Shown: positions 54,701-64,000 of the stretch, in pieces
Numbering within the stretch: position 1 is the stretch's first letter
Layout of the letters: each line of letters opens with the position of its first letter
Assembly (NCBI GenBank): GCA_018873225.1
Contig: JAEILZ010000005.1
Span: 2,294,001 to 2,358,000 of the forward strand
Source of the DNA: [Phialemoniopsis] sp. UDSM-2020
Lineage: Eukaryota > Ascomycota > Sordariomycetes > Thyridiales > Thyridiaceae
DNA: 64,000 nucleotides
Reading direction: 5' to 3'
Made by a program: the position numbers and the translations under genes
The notes under the pieces: model-generated
What the model was told of the DNA's origin: nothing
What the model saw: the letters and a program-made list of their open reading frames with translations, nothing else
Databases searched by the model: none

Positions 54701-55956
54701 TCAATCCGCCTTCGGAGTATCGGTCACCGTCGGAAGAGGGTTGGACGAGGTAGTAGCACGTCCTGATGTTGCTGCCGCCTCCTCCTCTGATATCGAAGTT
54801 GAGCGTCCCAAGTGCGAATGCTGTGCCGGCTCGTGAGCAACGGTTGGGCTGCTACCAGTACCCATTTCCGACAATTGGCGCTCTGAAAGGTCACTTATTA
54901 GTCGAGTCTCATCTTCACGGGGCCAAGTCTTTAGTACTCACCGAGTTCTCGAATGCGGTGGCGCAGCATTTGATTCTCACGGGTAAGCATCTGGGTTTCG
55001 GCCTGGTAGAATGCGCTCTCGTCACGGCCACCCAGGAGCCAAGGATCACCACTATCTCCGCTGATCGACGTAGATCGCAGGCGGGGTGAAGCACCTCGGC
55101 TTGGGGTCCTGGAGCGTCGCTGAAGGTCGGCGCGTGCCATATCGAAGGAGCTGCGAGGGTGAGAGATCACCGGCGACCGCGGCAGTGACCCAGAAGGCGG
55201 GAAGGTGCCTGTTGCCGATTGCGGCGCCGCGCCAGGGACCGGAATCGGCTGGGCAGGAGTCGGTATTGATCTATCGGAAGCTTCGTCTCCGGTCACCGCT
55301 GACTGGTTCTGCGGCTGTTGAGACTGGAGCTGTTGGAGCTGAAGTTGCTGCTGTCTGATCATACCCAAAAGACGATTCTGCCCACAATGACCTCACATTA
55401 GCCAGAGAATACGGTACAAAGAGTAAGAAGACCTTGACCACGTACAACTTGAGCTTCCTGCTCGGCCTCGAGCTCCTGATGTAGCTCGCCCAAGCTGGGC
55501 TGCCTGTGGTGGTGGGGATCGCCGGTGACTGGGAGTGGCGAGGTTGTGATAGGTGGTGGGCTGGCAGTCACCTGGCTGCTAGGATTCGTGTCGGACAACA
55601 TCTCGCCAGGGGCGGGCACCGAGGGGTCGTTGAGCTGTAGGTTCATGAGGACTTGGGATCGTCGGCGGTTGGAGTGAGGAGATTGTCGGTTTCGTGCCAG
55701 AGAGCTACTTGAGGATCCCCCTAGACTCGACGTTAGCCACGCGCACCCCGATGGGGACGTCTCTGTGCATACTTCGAGAGGTCTCGTGTTGTAGGCCAGC
55801 ATTAACGGTGGCGGCAGCCTGTAGAGAGATGCTAGCTCTGGGCGACGAAGAAGGCGACTCGCCACGAGGAGCGGCAACGTTGTCACTGGTATTGGAGGAC
55901 ATGGCTCTGGAAAAGGATGAAGGAGACGACGGAGGCAAAGAATTTATGTCGGGCAT
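54701..55956 (-). CDS. Gln-rich coiled-coil protein, function unknown
   Basis: Four exons read leftward: 55956-55773, 55720-55446, 55377-54942 and 54882-54701; introns of 52, 68 and 59 bp give 358 residues. The ATG at 55956 is the longest choice; a second in-frame ATG at 55902 (MSSNTSDNVAAPRGE) is equally good. The N-terminus is Ser/Pro/Arg-rich (ETSRRGSSSSSLARN, SPHSNRRRSQVLMNLQ). A Glu-rich helix (LGELHQELEAEQEAQV) runs into a Gln-rich helix (RLLGMIRQQQLQLQQLQSQQ), and a short coiled coil lies at the exon 3-4 join (ENQMLRHRIRELERQLSEMG). The tail is Ser/Thr-rich. Likely nuclear or scaffold-like, but I recognise no characterised family. All four exons lock in frame, which supports the model. 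Confidence 0.75.
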
Positions 55957-58900
55957 TGCGTGCGAGCTGATAGACTTTAGAGTCGTGCTCAGCTTTCCGG
56001 ATCTGTGTGGTCAAGTTGAAGGTTTACGGCAGGCTCAAAGGGCCGACCACCCATGCAGTTAACAATGAGGTAATAGTGGCTCTGCGCGTGATGTACTTTT
56101 TGGAGCAGCTGACCCAAGACTTAAAAGGTTAGGTACTTTACCTATTAGTTAGTGGGGTTCCCACCTGATGGAGGTCTTTCGCGCTTAGGTAGTGGGATAA
56201 TCCGTCATAATCGCCGCGAGGTTGATGCTGCATAAGATACTACGTACTTACTTAGTAGGCATCGAAGGAAATACTCGTATGTCGAATTTCACGCCACTAA
56301 GCTGAAGACACGGCGAATTCCCCAGACAAAGCTCCGAATCATGGAGGTAGATGGGTCGATCGATGGCACAATCACATGATCAATCGTTTCAGCTGTACTT
56401 GGATCTGTGTCGACAACACAACACGAATAGGCAGGCAAACATGACTTCTGCTCAGGCAGGCATGTCTTTTATAAGTTGTCCGAGACGTGTACGTATCGGC
56501 GTTTGGTGTATCAGGCGCTCTCGTTCTTTTTTTCCCTAAAAAAAGTCGCTGTCTTATTTCCTTTCTTCCTTTCTTTTTTCCTTTGTTTACTTATCTTTTA
56601 TCTTTTCTTTCCTTTCTTTTCCTTCTTTCTTATATTGTTTTTTCTTTCTCTCCTTTATCTTATTGGTCTCTCTTTCTTTTCTACCTTTTTTTTAAAAAAA
56701 AAAAAAAGAAGAGAGAAGAGAGAAGAGAAAAGAGAAAAGAGAAAAGAGAAAAGAGAAAAGAGAAAAGAGAAAAGAGAAAAGAGAAAAGAGAAAAGGGGAT
56801 CTATCTCTTTAGTCTTTCGTCGCTTCTTATTATTTCTTTTCACCTCGTAATTGTTGTTTTCTTTTCCTTCTCCTCAATAGGGTTTCTTGCTCAAATTGTC
56901 TTCGAAGCATGTCTTGTCCGCCATATTATCGATGCATCCATTTCGCAGAATCCGAGTACTGTTTTCAAAGTGGACATATTCCATGTCAATGAGTATCATC
57001 CCGGATAATGGGATAAACTTCACCAGCAAACCCGCTTTCCCGGTAAGTTGGGAGACACTGTTGGGTACCGCTTAGGAGCAGAGAACGTGGCTGGGATGTC
57101 TGATTAAACCACTGACAACGCAACGTCCTCAGCTTCGTACATAAAAGGAAAAAAAAGTATCGACCCAGTCCAGGCTCCGCGCTATAGGGTTTAGCCAGCC
57201 TCGATTTCGTCATTCATGTGTAAGCTGCTTTCAACACGTCTTTGAGCTCTACGCTTGTACTCGTCGACGCGAAATATGTCATTCTATGTTAGCTAAGTTC
57301 CCGCTGCTGTGGAATATACGGTGTACCTACTTGTGACGGCTCCTTGTCCTGATTGTCAGTGCATAATATGCCATCCGTCGTCACTCGGCACGATAGGTAA
57401 GTAGGCCACCATTCATCGGCCTCGTATCTGCCAGACTCTTAGAGCGACAGGCAGCACTAAGAGACATTGAGTCGTGCGGACAATGTCGTCAGAGCAGCAG
57501 TGGTTGGTTAAAGAACCCCATGTGGCGAGGCCTGCTTTCTCTCGAGGAACAGAAACACTACGCTTCGCCGCCATACAGCCGTAGGACTGTCATCACTACG
57601 TGCAGAAAGTGTGCAACCTACGATGGAGCCTGGGCACGTCATTTTCGCAATTGACAGTCATGCATTGTGTGGTAGAAAGTGCTTGGGTTCCGGAGACATG
57701 TTGTGCAGCTGTTGAATGTCGTACATTGCTTGTGACCTCTTTTCAGGAGTACGAGTGCTTATCGAGAATAGGTATCCCTCTACCTCGTTTCCATTATTGT
57801 AACACTCGCCTGCTGCCGTGAGGAACGCACCATAGGACTCATTGCCTTTCCACAAAAAGCCAAGGATCTTATGGTGAGGCTGCCTGGTACAAAGCTACTG
57901 TCTGCGAGAAAGACACTAACGCAGGAACAGGAGGACCAGGCCACGATCTGCGTGAAAGTCTTCCAAAGCTGGCCTAGCCGGTGCCTCAAATAGGCGGCTA
58001 ACAAGTGGTTGAAAACGGTCTGGGGCTGCAGTGGCCCAAGTCTGGTCATGAAACACAAGGCTAAGAATAAGCAGGGGGCGAGTGAAACTTTTATGTGCGT
58101 ACTGCGTGAGGAATTATTCCTTGCCCTGAGTCTGAACGGAAACGGTGTTGTTTCGGGTTGTAAGGGACACACCATCTACTCCGCAAAAGGTTCTTTCTCC
58201 CCCCGTAGACCAGCCCGCTGTGCACCGCGCCCCATGCACGGTCCCGTGCGAAGTGCTCCCGCTCAAGTCCACGAGAGGAGCCGTCCCGGAACAAGGGCGT
58301 GGCAGAGACGGCATCTTGCAGGACCTTGAACAGGAGGGGGGAATGGCTGGGCAACGGAGCGGGTGAAGGGATTTTTCACGTCGCATTGAAGTCGCTACAA
58401 TGAATTGAATGGGAGGCTGGCCAGGCTGGAAGAAGTATTGCCTTCTATTTCGTGAAATAACCTCGACGATCACTGGGTGAAGATCAAGGCTGGCTGGCCG
58501 GGCCTAGGAGACTCGAGCCGGATCCGCGTCCGCCTGTCAAGCCACTTTTCAAGGCCGAGTGATCCCTGTTTTGAGAGCTGATCGCCCAGCTGGGGCCTGG
58601 GTTGGGGTCTGTTCCAAGCCCTACCTCTAGGGCCGCTTGTTTCAATTTCGCATTCCTTTTTCGCCTTTCCTTTTTGCTCCTTTGAAAAGCTTTTGGGACA
58701 GGGATTGGGATGACTGAGACTCCACATTACAAAATCTGGACAGGGCTTTGGGTCCTTTGGGTCACGAGCTTGCGAAACGCGTTCCTACGTACTGTGGTTC
58801 TCCTCATCTCTCCTCAGTGAACCATTGGACGGTGCTCAGATTATGTTGCTATATAAGATCACCATATACCTCAATGGAGGATGTCCATTAGATAACATAA

Positions 58901-59813
58901 TTCGGCAAAGGGAATCTCAACAGCCTTCCCCTTCACTTTCTCTCACCGCACGGCTCGCAGGTGTAAGGTCCCATATCTTATGCTCGCTCTACAAGATCGA
59001 TGTCTTTGACAAAGCCACCATTCTTGCTTCTTATTTTCAGCAGTGCTGTCCGTACGGAGGAGTGTGGCATCCTGCGGTAACAAGGTACTTCGCCCGTAGC
59101 CCCTGTCTGGCGTGTCCTTGCACGCGTGGGATCGAGGTACCGATTTTGGCGGCAGATTTGATGAATCCACACACACCACAGAAAACCGTGGAGATTGAAT
59201 GTGCATGGATAGACCCAACTTGTGGGCACTGGGGTCTTGCTTCTTGTCACGACGCACGCGCATCGCACGCACATGAGAAACATGGGTGCATCGCAAGGTC
59301 CCGGTCCCCCGTTTGTTTCTTTCTTTTTCCAGTCCAGCCCTGAACCGGCCAAGTGGGCGGTTCTTGTCCCTCATTCCCACCCATGTACGTATACAAGTAC
59401 ATACCCCGGTCCCTCATTCTGTCATTTTTCGATTCTGGGATTCTTGTTCTTCCTGGATTTGCAACCTGTGCCTACAGCGAGCCCTCGGACGACGTCGTGA
59501 ACCGTCTCTCAACTCTGGATAACAGGAGCGAGTAGCTTCTAGCCGAGACTCACGGCTCTGTGATACTGAACCAGCTCTCGCTGGCTTCACACAGGTTCGG
59601 ACTACTCCAGATGCGGTCGTGAATAGGTCACTCTGCTCTGACGCGCCATTCCAACCACATGTTTAGCTCGTGGTCTCCCCCGGAATGCCGTTGTTGTTTT
59701 TGACAACGCTACGTCACTCGCTAGTATAAATTACCTGGGCAACTGCTATTCGTTGGGGGTCAATATCGTTGTCCGTCGCGGACAGCGTTTCAGGCATTCG
59801 TGAATAGCCGATA
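55957..59813. other. Gene-poor 3.9-kb region with simple-sequence tract
   Basis: Only unrelated ORFs occur here (up to 173 codons, and the longest at 56476-57008 merely read through simple sequence). The tract at 56513-56799 dominates. The remainder is AT-rich with short TTAGGTA/TAGGTA motifs near 56130-56250. No transposon end repeats or RNA gene were recognised. The end leads into the PH-domain gene promoter. Confidence 0.55.
56694..56799 (+). repeat. 106-nt pure-purine tract with ten GAGAAAA heptamers
   Basis: Purine-only sequence from 56694 to 56799, starting with A14 right after T8 and holding ten exact GAGAAAA copies at 56725-56794. The 170 bp just upstream are mostly pyrimidine (T/C), so the region is asymmetric on the two strands. 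Confidence 0.9.
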
Positions 59814-62276
59814 ATGGCAGATTCAGATGCCGCGGTGCACCGGATGGGGGCATTGGAGGCATTGCAGAGCCAGGCCGGCCACTCCCGGCGGCAGCGGCCC
59901 CCAGATCTGGACCGCTCCACGAGCGACGAGAACCGCATACCTTTGAGACACGGCGGCACAGAGAAGCTTAACAAGCGGGAATCCAAACTGGGACTGAGAG
60001 GCTTGTTCAGCCGCAATAAGAACGTCAACGAAGCCGACACACTCAATACCAAGACAAGTTCGTCTAGATCCACCGGAATACGAGCCTCGCTCGCAGAGAT
60101 CAGCAATTGGCCCTATGGCTTCCAATCCGCCAAGTCGGAGGTGGCCTTGGCTCCGGCAGAACCCAGTGCGGACTACAGACCCAGGCCCGCGCCACCCACG
60201 AGGAGCAAGACGCCAACTCCGGGCCTGAAACCGGCTCGGGCCTCTGTTGCGACCTGGGATCCGCCGCCGCTGTTCAAGGCATATCCTCAAGCCATCAAGC
60301 ATGCTTCCCTACCAGCATGCACGGCCTCGGCAGACTCTCTCGTTCGCGCGCATGCCCACAAGAGCAGCTTCTCTCTGCGAGACGGCCTCACCTCACCAGA
60401 ACCTAGTGATGAGTTCCTCATCGACCATGACAGATCTAAAAAGAAGCACCGGCGCAACAACTCCATGTCTTCCAAGCTCGAATGGACGACGAAGCTCTAC
60501 ATTCTCGTGACTTCTGGCTACCTCCTCCAGTATGCCGGCGAGGGCTCTTTCGACCGGCTTCCGGAGAAGATCTTGCAGCTCGGGAGAGAGTCTGCCGCCT
60601 TCGCTAGCGATCTCATTCCTGGAAAACACTGGGTCCTGCAGATATCTTCCACTATGGAGTCCGACGGAACGCAGACGGCAGACTCTAGGTCTCTGTTCAC
60701 GAGATTGCCATTCAAAGTCGGGGAGCGGAGACATGCTTCGAACTGCCTGATGGTCTTTGAGAACGCGGACGATATGGAGTCATGGATTGTTACCCTGCGC
60801 CGAGAAATTGAGCATCTCGGAGGGAAAAGGAGTCTTTCGGAAACAGGCAAACCCAGAATGGAGGCACAGGCTCAGCTGCGGTCTCAGATCAGCCAGAGGA
60901 CCTTGGTAGTCCGGGATCCCGATCGGTTCTCGCGCGTCCTTCCCTCTGATATACCCTGGCAGCAACTCTCAAGCCCCGTGGAATCTCCAGTCGAGGCCTC
61001 GGAAACTGACGCAGCTCTCGATCACGGATTCGAGGACGTCTCGGCGACGAACAGTATGATATCACAGGATGGACGGCAGCTCGAGAATCTCAGAGATAGT
61101 GCCGCCCGGTTGTCTTGCATCTCCTCGGGCCAGAGAACATTTGTGACTTCAGAAGGCTCTTCGCCGCCATGCTCACCGATGCGAAACAGTTTCGCCAGCT
61201 ATACTGACGATTCAATGCACCACGACCTTGCCCCGGAGACACAGGCAAGGCCAAGACCCAATGCTGCAGCCATCCTAGACCGAAGGCAGTCGATGCGGAC
61301 TGTCAACACCTTGGTCGATTTTCGAATCGCCTCCAATCCGCCGCCGCGGCCACAGTCCACTTACGCCGTTCAGGAGCGAGAATTTGTCACGGGGACCACC
61401 CCGCAGACTACGCGCAACTTCAGCATGCCTCAAGCGGTGAGCAAGCGCTACTCGTTGATGAACGCTACGCCCCTGGAACCCATCATCACCTCGCCGCCTG
61501 CGCAAGGGCGAATTCCTCCTACGAGGCCGCCGAGACGGGCGCCACCCCCGTCGTTGGGATTCTCTCGCCCGCTGTCCATTGTGGCCGACCAGCCATCGCC
61601 AGGAACAGCTTCACCTACGTCTCCGCAGGAGTTTGGCGGACTCAGCGACGATTTTAGCACCCCCGAGTCGGAAGTCTCAAACACACCGACGGTCTTCGCC
61701 ACCGCCCCTGTCGATAGGTCGGTCGAGGGTCCGGTAGATCACTCGATGAGCTCCCGTAGACAGTCGAGCTTGACGGCGCTGACGCCTGCCGGGAGCGAGG
61801 TTCTTCCCCCATCCGAGCCTCGCAAGTTCGTGTTGCCGAGCCCGATACCCATCCCTAGGGCACAGCCTCGCATCATGCCTGACATTGCGGAGGAGCCTCC
61901 ACGGTGTCGATCTTCGCTAGACATGTACAGCCGAGCGCCCGTGCCTGCCAGTCCCCGCGATGCCACGTACAAGCGCTCAAGCATGTTTGCGCAACCTTCT
62001 GACTCGTTCGGACTCTCGCGTTCACACCGGGATTACAGCCCTAGGCTTGCAGCCTTCCCACCAACGGACCTCGCCATGCGCAACAGCCCACCTACGTACG
62101 GCAGTCTCCCGAAACACGCCGGCATAACAGCCTCTTCAGGTCATCACTTACAGGTCAACGATATGGACAAATCCCTGCCGAACCGCCGCAGCATGTCGCA
62201 GCTCGTAGAAGGGCCGCCACCTGCGCCGCCACCGACTTGTGCTCTCCCGCCACTGCCGCCAAAGCTTAGCCGATAA
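59814..62276 (+). CDS. PH-domain protein, function unknown
   Basis: A single-exon ORF of 820 residues starting at the ATG in AATAATGGCAG. The N-terminus is basic and Ser/Pro-rich (KRESKLGLRGLFSRNKNVNE). A pleckstrin-homology-like domain lies at about 221-337: KLEWTTKLYILVTSGYLLQY opens the fold and DDMESWIVTLRREIEHLGGK is the closing helix with the typical Trp. The rest is a long disordered Ser/Pro/Arg-rich tail with polyproline motifs (PPRRAPPPSLGF, then PPPAPPPTCALPPLPPKL at the end), which look like SH3 or profilin ligands. PH domains bind phosphoinositides, so a membrane-associated scaffold is plausible. I do not recognise a named gene. Confidence 0.8.
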   Translation: MADSDAAVHRMGALEALQSQAGHSRRQRPPDLDRSTSDENRIPLRHGGTEKLNKRESKLGLRGLFSRNKNVNEADTLNTKTSSSRSTGIRASLAEISNWPYGFQSAKSEVALAPAEPSADYRPRPAPPTRSKTPTPGLKPARASVATWDPPPLFKAYPQAIKHASLPACTASADSLVRAHAHKSSFSLRDGLTSPEPSDEFLIDHDRSKKKHRRNNSMSSKLEWTTKLYILVTSGYLLQYAGEGSFDRLPEKILQLGRESAAFASDLIPGKHWVLQISSTMESDGTQTADSRSLFTRLPFKVGERRHASNCLMVFENADDMESWIVTLRREIEHLGGKRSLSETGKPRMEAQAQLRSQISQRTLVVRDPDRFSRVLPSDIPWQQLSSPVESPVEASETDAALDHGFEDVSATNSMISQDGRQLENLRDSAARLSCISSGQRTFVTSEGSSPPCSPMRNSFASYTDDSMHHDLAPETQARPRPNAAAILDRRQSMRTVNTLVDFRIASNPPPRPQSTYAVQEREFVTGTTPQTTRNFSMPQAVSKRYSLMNATPLEPIITSPPAQGRIPPTRPPRRAPPPSLGFSRPLSIVADQPSPGTASPTSPQEFGGLSDDFSTPESEVSNTPTVFATAPVDRSVEGPVDHSMSSRRQSSLTALTPAGSEVLPPSEPRKFVLPSPIPIPRAQPRIMPDIAEEPPRCRSSLDMYSRAPVPASPRDATYKRSSMFAQPSDSFGLSRSHRDYSPRLAAFPPTDLAMRNSPPTYGSLPKHAGITASSGHHLQVNDMDKSLPNRRSMSQLVEGPPPAPPPTCALPPLPPKLSR

Positions 62277-63209
62277 CAACGTCCGATCAAGGGCATAACC
62301 GCACGATATAAACGAAATTTCCTATCCTCACCTCACTGTAGCATCATGTAATACCCAGTCACACTTGCACACACCTTTCCTTGCTATTGGGTCGGCATAT
62401 ACGAGACATATGCCGCCACTTCTCACACAATGCGCCCTGCGCGTTCGAGTCCCCATTTCCTATGTCAGCAAGCTATGAGTCACACTGTTTGGTCTTTCTT
62501 TTCTAGAGGCTACTACCATGAACACTAGAGAAAGAACATCTTTGGAGTGTCAAGGCAGGTGGTAGAGGGAGGCATCTTGCACGTCATTTACTTCTTGTAA
62601 AATAGTTGAGAGACACGATAGACGTGGCGATTCTGGTATTGGGCGCCAGGCGGTTGACTGACTTTGGAATCAGTCTGGCCTAGACCCCGATGTTAACAGC
62701 GAAAGACGATTAATGAGAACTCGATATATGAGAATCGGCGCCGTGCAGCTTGTTAGTGATTAAGGCCATACAAACTGCCCGGGTACTCAGACCGTTTGCA
62801 GGATCGATGGTATGTTGAATGGAAGAGAGAAAAACAATTCAATGAATATTGCATTTAAAGGCCGAAGAAAGTCCAGCTGAACAGAGAAAATGCACCTAGG
62901 TGAGGTCGATTTGCCGCTCAGTGTTATATGGCCATCCGCGTAATCTTGATTTCTCTGCCTGCGCGAGCACAAACCTCGTGTTGTAGTGTGCTCTAACAGG
63001 TACTCACGTCAATTGGGTACGCTGCTGATAAGATTCGGTGCCCCGCGCTGATAAATCTTGGCCACCCACTACGCACTTTGGAAAGCCCCACACTTTCCAG
63101 AGTCGACAAAACGATTAAAATTCCCAAAATTCAAAGATCGCCGACCGACGAACCAAGAACCGCCTTCAGACCCCCAAGACAGCCAACGAAACGAATAAAC
63201 GTTTTCAAG
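62277..63209. other. Intergenic, PH-domain gene 3' flank and eIF3g promoter
   Basis: About 930 bp, small ORFs only. A reverse CCAAT box (63012-63016) and AT-rich leader precede the eIF3g start. No RNA gene; a TTCGAGTCC near 62444 is not part of a tRNA fold. Confidence 0.55.
63012..63016 (-). promoter_or_regulatory. CCAAT box upstream of eIF3g
   Basis: ATTGG on the plus strand, 194 bp before the eIF3g start codon. A common fungal promoter element; function inferred only. Confidence 0.25.
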
Positions 63210-64000
63210 ATGGCTGCCACTATTCCCACGAGAGAGAGGTAAGTTTCGGGAATCCTCTGGCCGGGGCTGGGCTCGGTTGAGGCATTGGAGTGTGCAGTGA
63301 GGACCATTCGCTAACGTGGTGATTTTTCAAAAAATTACAGGCACGACTGGGCCGACGACGACGACAACGAGGAGGCCGCCGCCGAGCTGCCGCCGCAGCA
63401 GACCATCTCCAACAAGGACGGCACCAAGACCATCATCACCTGGCGATACAATGACACGGGCAACAAGGTCAAGACGACGCGCCGCGTCCGCTTCACCACC
63501 CACCGCGAGGTCGTCAACCCGCGCGTCGCCGACCGCAAGACCTGGGCCAAGTTTGGCCAGTCGGCCAAGGACCCGGCCGGCCCGGCCCCTGATACGACGA
63601 GCGTCGGCGAGAACATCATCTTCCGCCCCAGCGCCACGTGGCGCAAGGACGCCAAGGACGAGAGCAAGGACGCCAACGCCCAGGCCATGAAGGACAAGCT
63701 CAAGGACAAGAAGGTCAAGTGCCGTATCTGTAACGGCGAGCATTTCACAGCCCGCTGCCCCTACAAGGACACGATGGCTCCCATCGGCGAGGGCGGCGCT
63801 GCCGACGTTGCCGCCGGCATGGGCGACGAGCCGGCTCCCGCTGGCGCTGGCGGTGCTGGCGCTGCTGGTGGTCCCGGTGCGAAGAAGGGTTCCTACGTGC
63901 CTCCCGCGCTGCGTGGAGACAGGGCCGGTGCTGCCGGTGGCGAGAGGATGGGTGGCAAGTTTGGCGAGAGGGACGACCTTGCTACGCTGCGTGTCACCAA
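63210..64000 (+). CDS. TIF35: Translation initiation factor eIF3 subunit G, 3' truncated by window
   Basis: Core RNA-binding subunit of eIF3, which assembles the 43S/48S initiation complex. Exon 1 (63210-63238) reads [10 protein letters not shown], then a 102-bp intron with an ATTACAG acceptor, then exon 2 from 63341 to the window edge. The N-terminal region [20 protein letters not shown] has the family's acidic patch, followed by [20 protein letters not shown]. The zinc finger [18 protein letters not shown] has Cys-x2-Cys-x4-His-x4-Cys spacing. A Gly/Ala-rich linker precedes [10 protein letters not shown] and the C-terminal RRM, of which only the start (DDLATLRVT) is present. Family is firm; the 3' end lies beyond the window. 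Confidence 0.92.

Noticed and set aside
56476..57008. ORFs of 124 and 173 codons
   Set aside because: They owe their length to stop-poor T-rich and GA-rich simple sequence; Phe/Leu-rich then Lys/Glu/Arg-rich text is an artefact.
62440..62455. TTCGAGTCC, tRNA T-loop-like word
   Set aside because: The flanks do not pair into a T stem and no anticodon or D arm can be drawn upstream.

Overview
The window is nuclear DNA of a filamentous ascomycete, most likely a Sordariomycete (a Hypocreales-like fungus is my guess, not a proof). The signs are about 20 well-spaced genes, almost all with short introns (52-163 bp) that have GTRNGY donors, CTRAC branch sites just before the acceptor and YAG acceptors. 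There are also a Zn2Cys6 regulator, fungal-specific families (Fyv7, Stu1, DUF2415, fungal Sec5) and intergenic gaps of 0.25-4.5 kb. No operon, rRNA, tRNA, CRISPR or intact transposon was recognised. Exon limits below were set by hand from splice signals, reading frame and family resemblance.

Left part (1-17 kb): a GH92 alpha-mannosidase gene runs off the left edge on the minus strand and carries an in-frame stop (196-198) in an otherwise conserved region. It is followed by a two-finger transcription factor (3572-5911), exocyst Sec5 (6491-9705, minus) and, divergent from it, NAD-isocitrate dehydrogenase subunit 1 (10299-11801). Next come a 63-codon two-exon gene (14109-14367) and an acidic single-pass membrane protein (16023-17165).

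Middle (17-41 kb): a basic-secretory-protein-like metallopeptidase (minus), the CLASP microtubule protein Stu1, a 4.5-kb stretch without a recognised gene, a LIM-RhoGAP regulator, Fyv7 (minus), an Atos/FAM214-family protein and a 1296-residue PPR protein (minus).

Right part (41-64 kb): SRP68, a membrane-anchored multicopper oxidase with a 2-nt exon, mitochondrial Hsp70 Ssc1 (minus), a DUF2415 WD40 protein, L-2-hydroxyglutarate dehydrogenase (minus), a Gln-rich coiled-coil protein (minus), a 3.9-kb gene-poor stretch with a 106-nt pure-purine tract, a PH-domain protein and the 5' part of eIF3g, cut by the right edge.

The set is mostly housekeeping: mitochondrial metabolism and biogenesis (IDH1, Ssc1, PPR, L2HGDH), secretion (Sec5, SRP68), polarity and cytoskeleton (RhoGAP, Stu1) and translation or ribosome assembly (eIF3g, Fyv7). 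The genes are not functionally clustered. The oddest signals are the 2-nt exon in the oxidase, the nonsense codon in the GH92 gene, the frame switch at the start of IDH1 and the tiny spliced gene at 14.1 kb.
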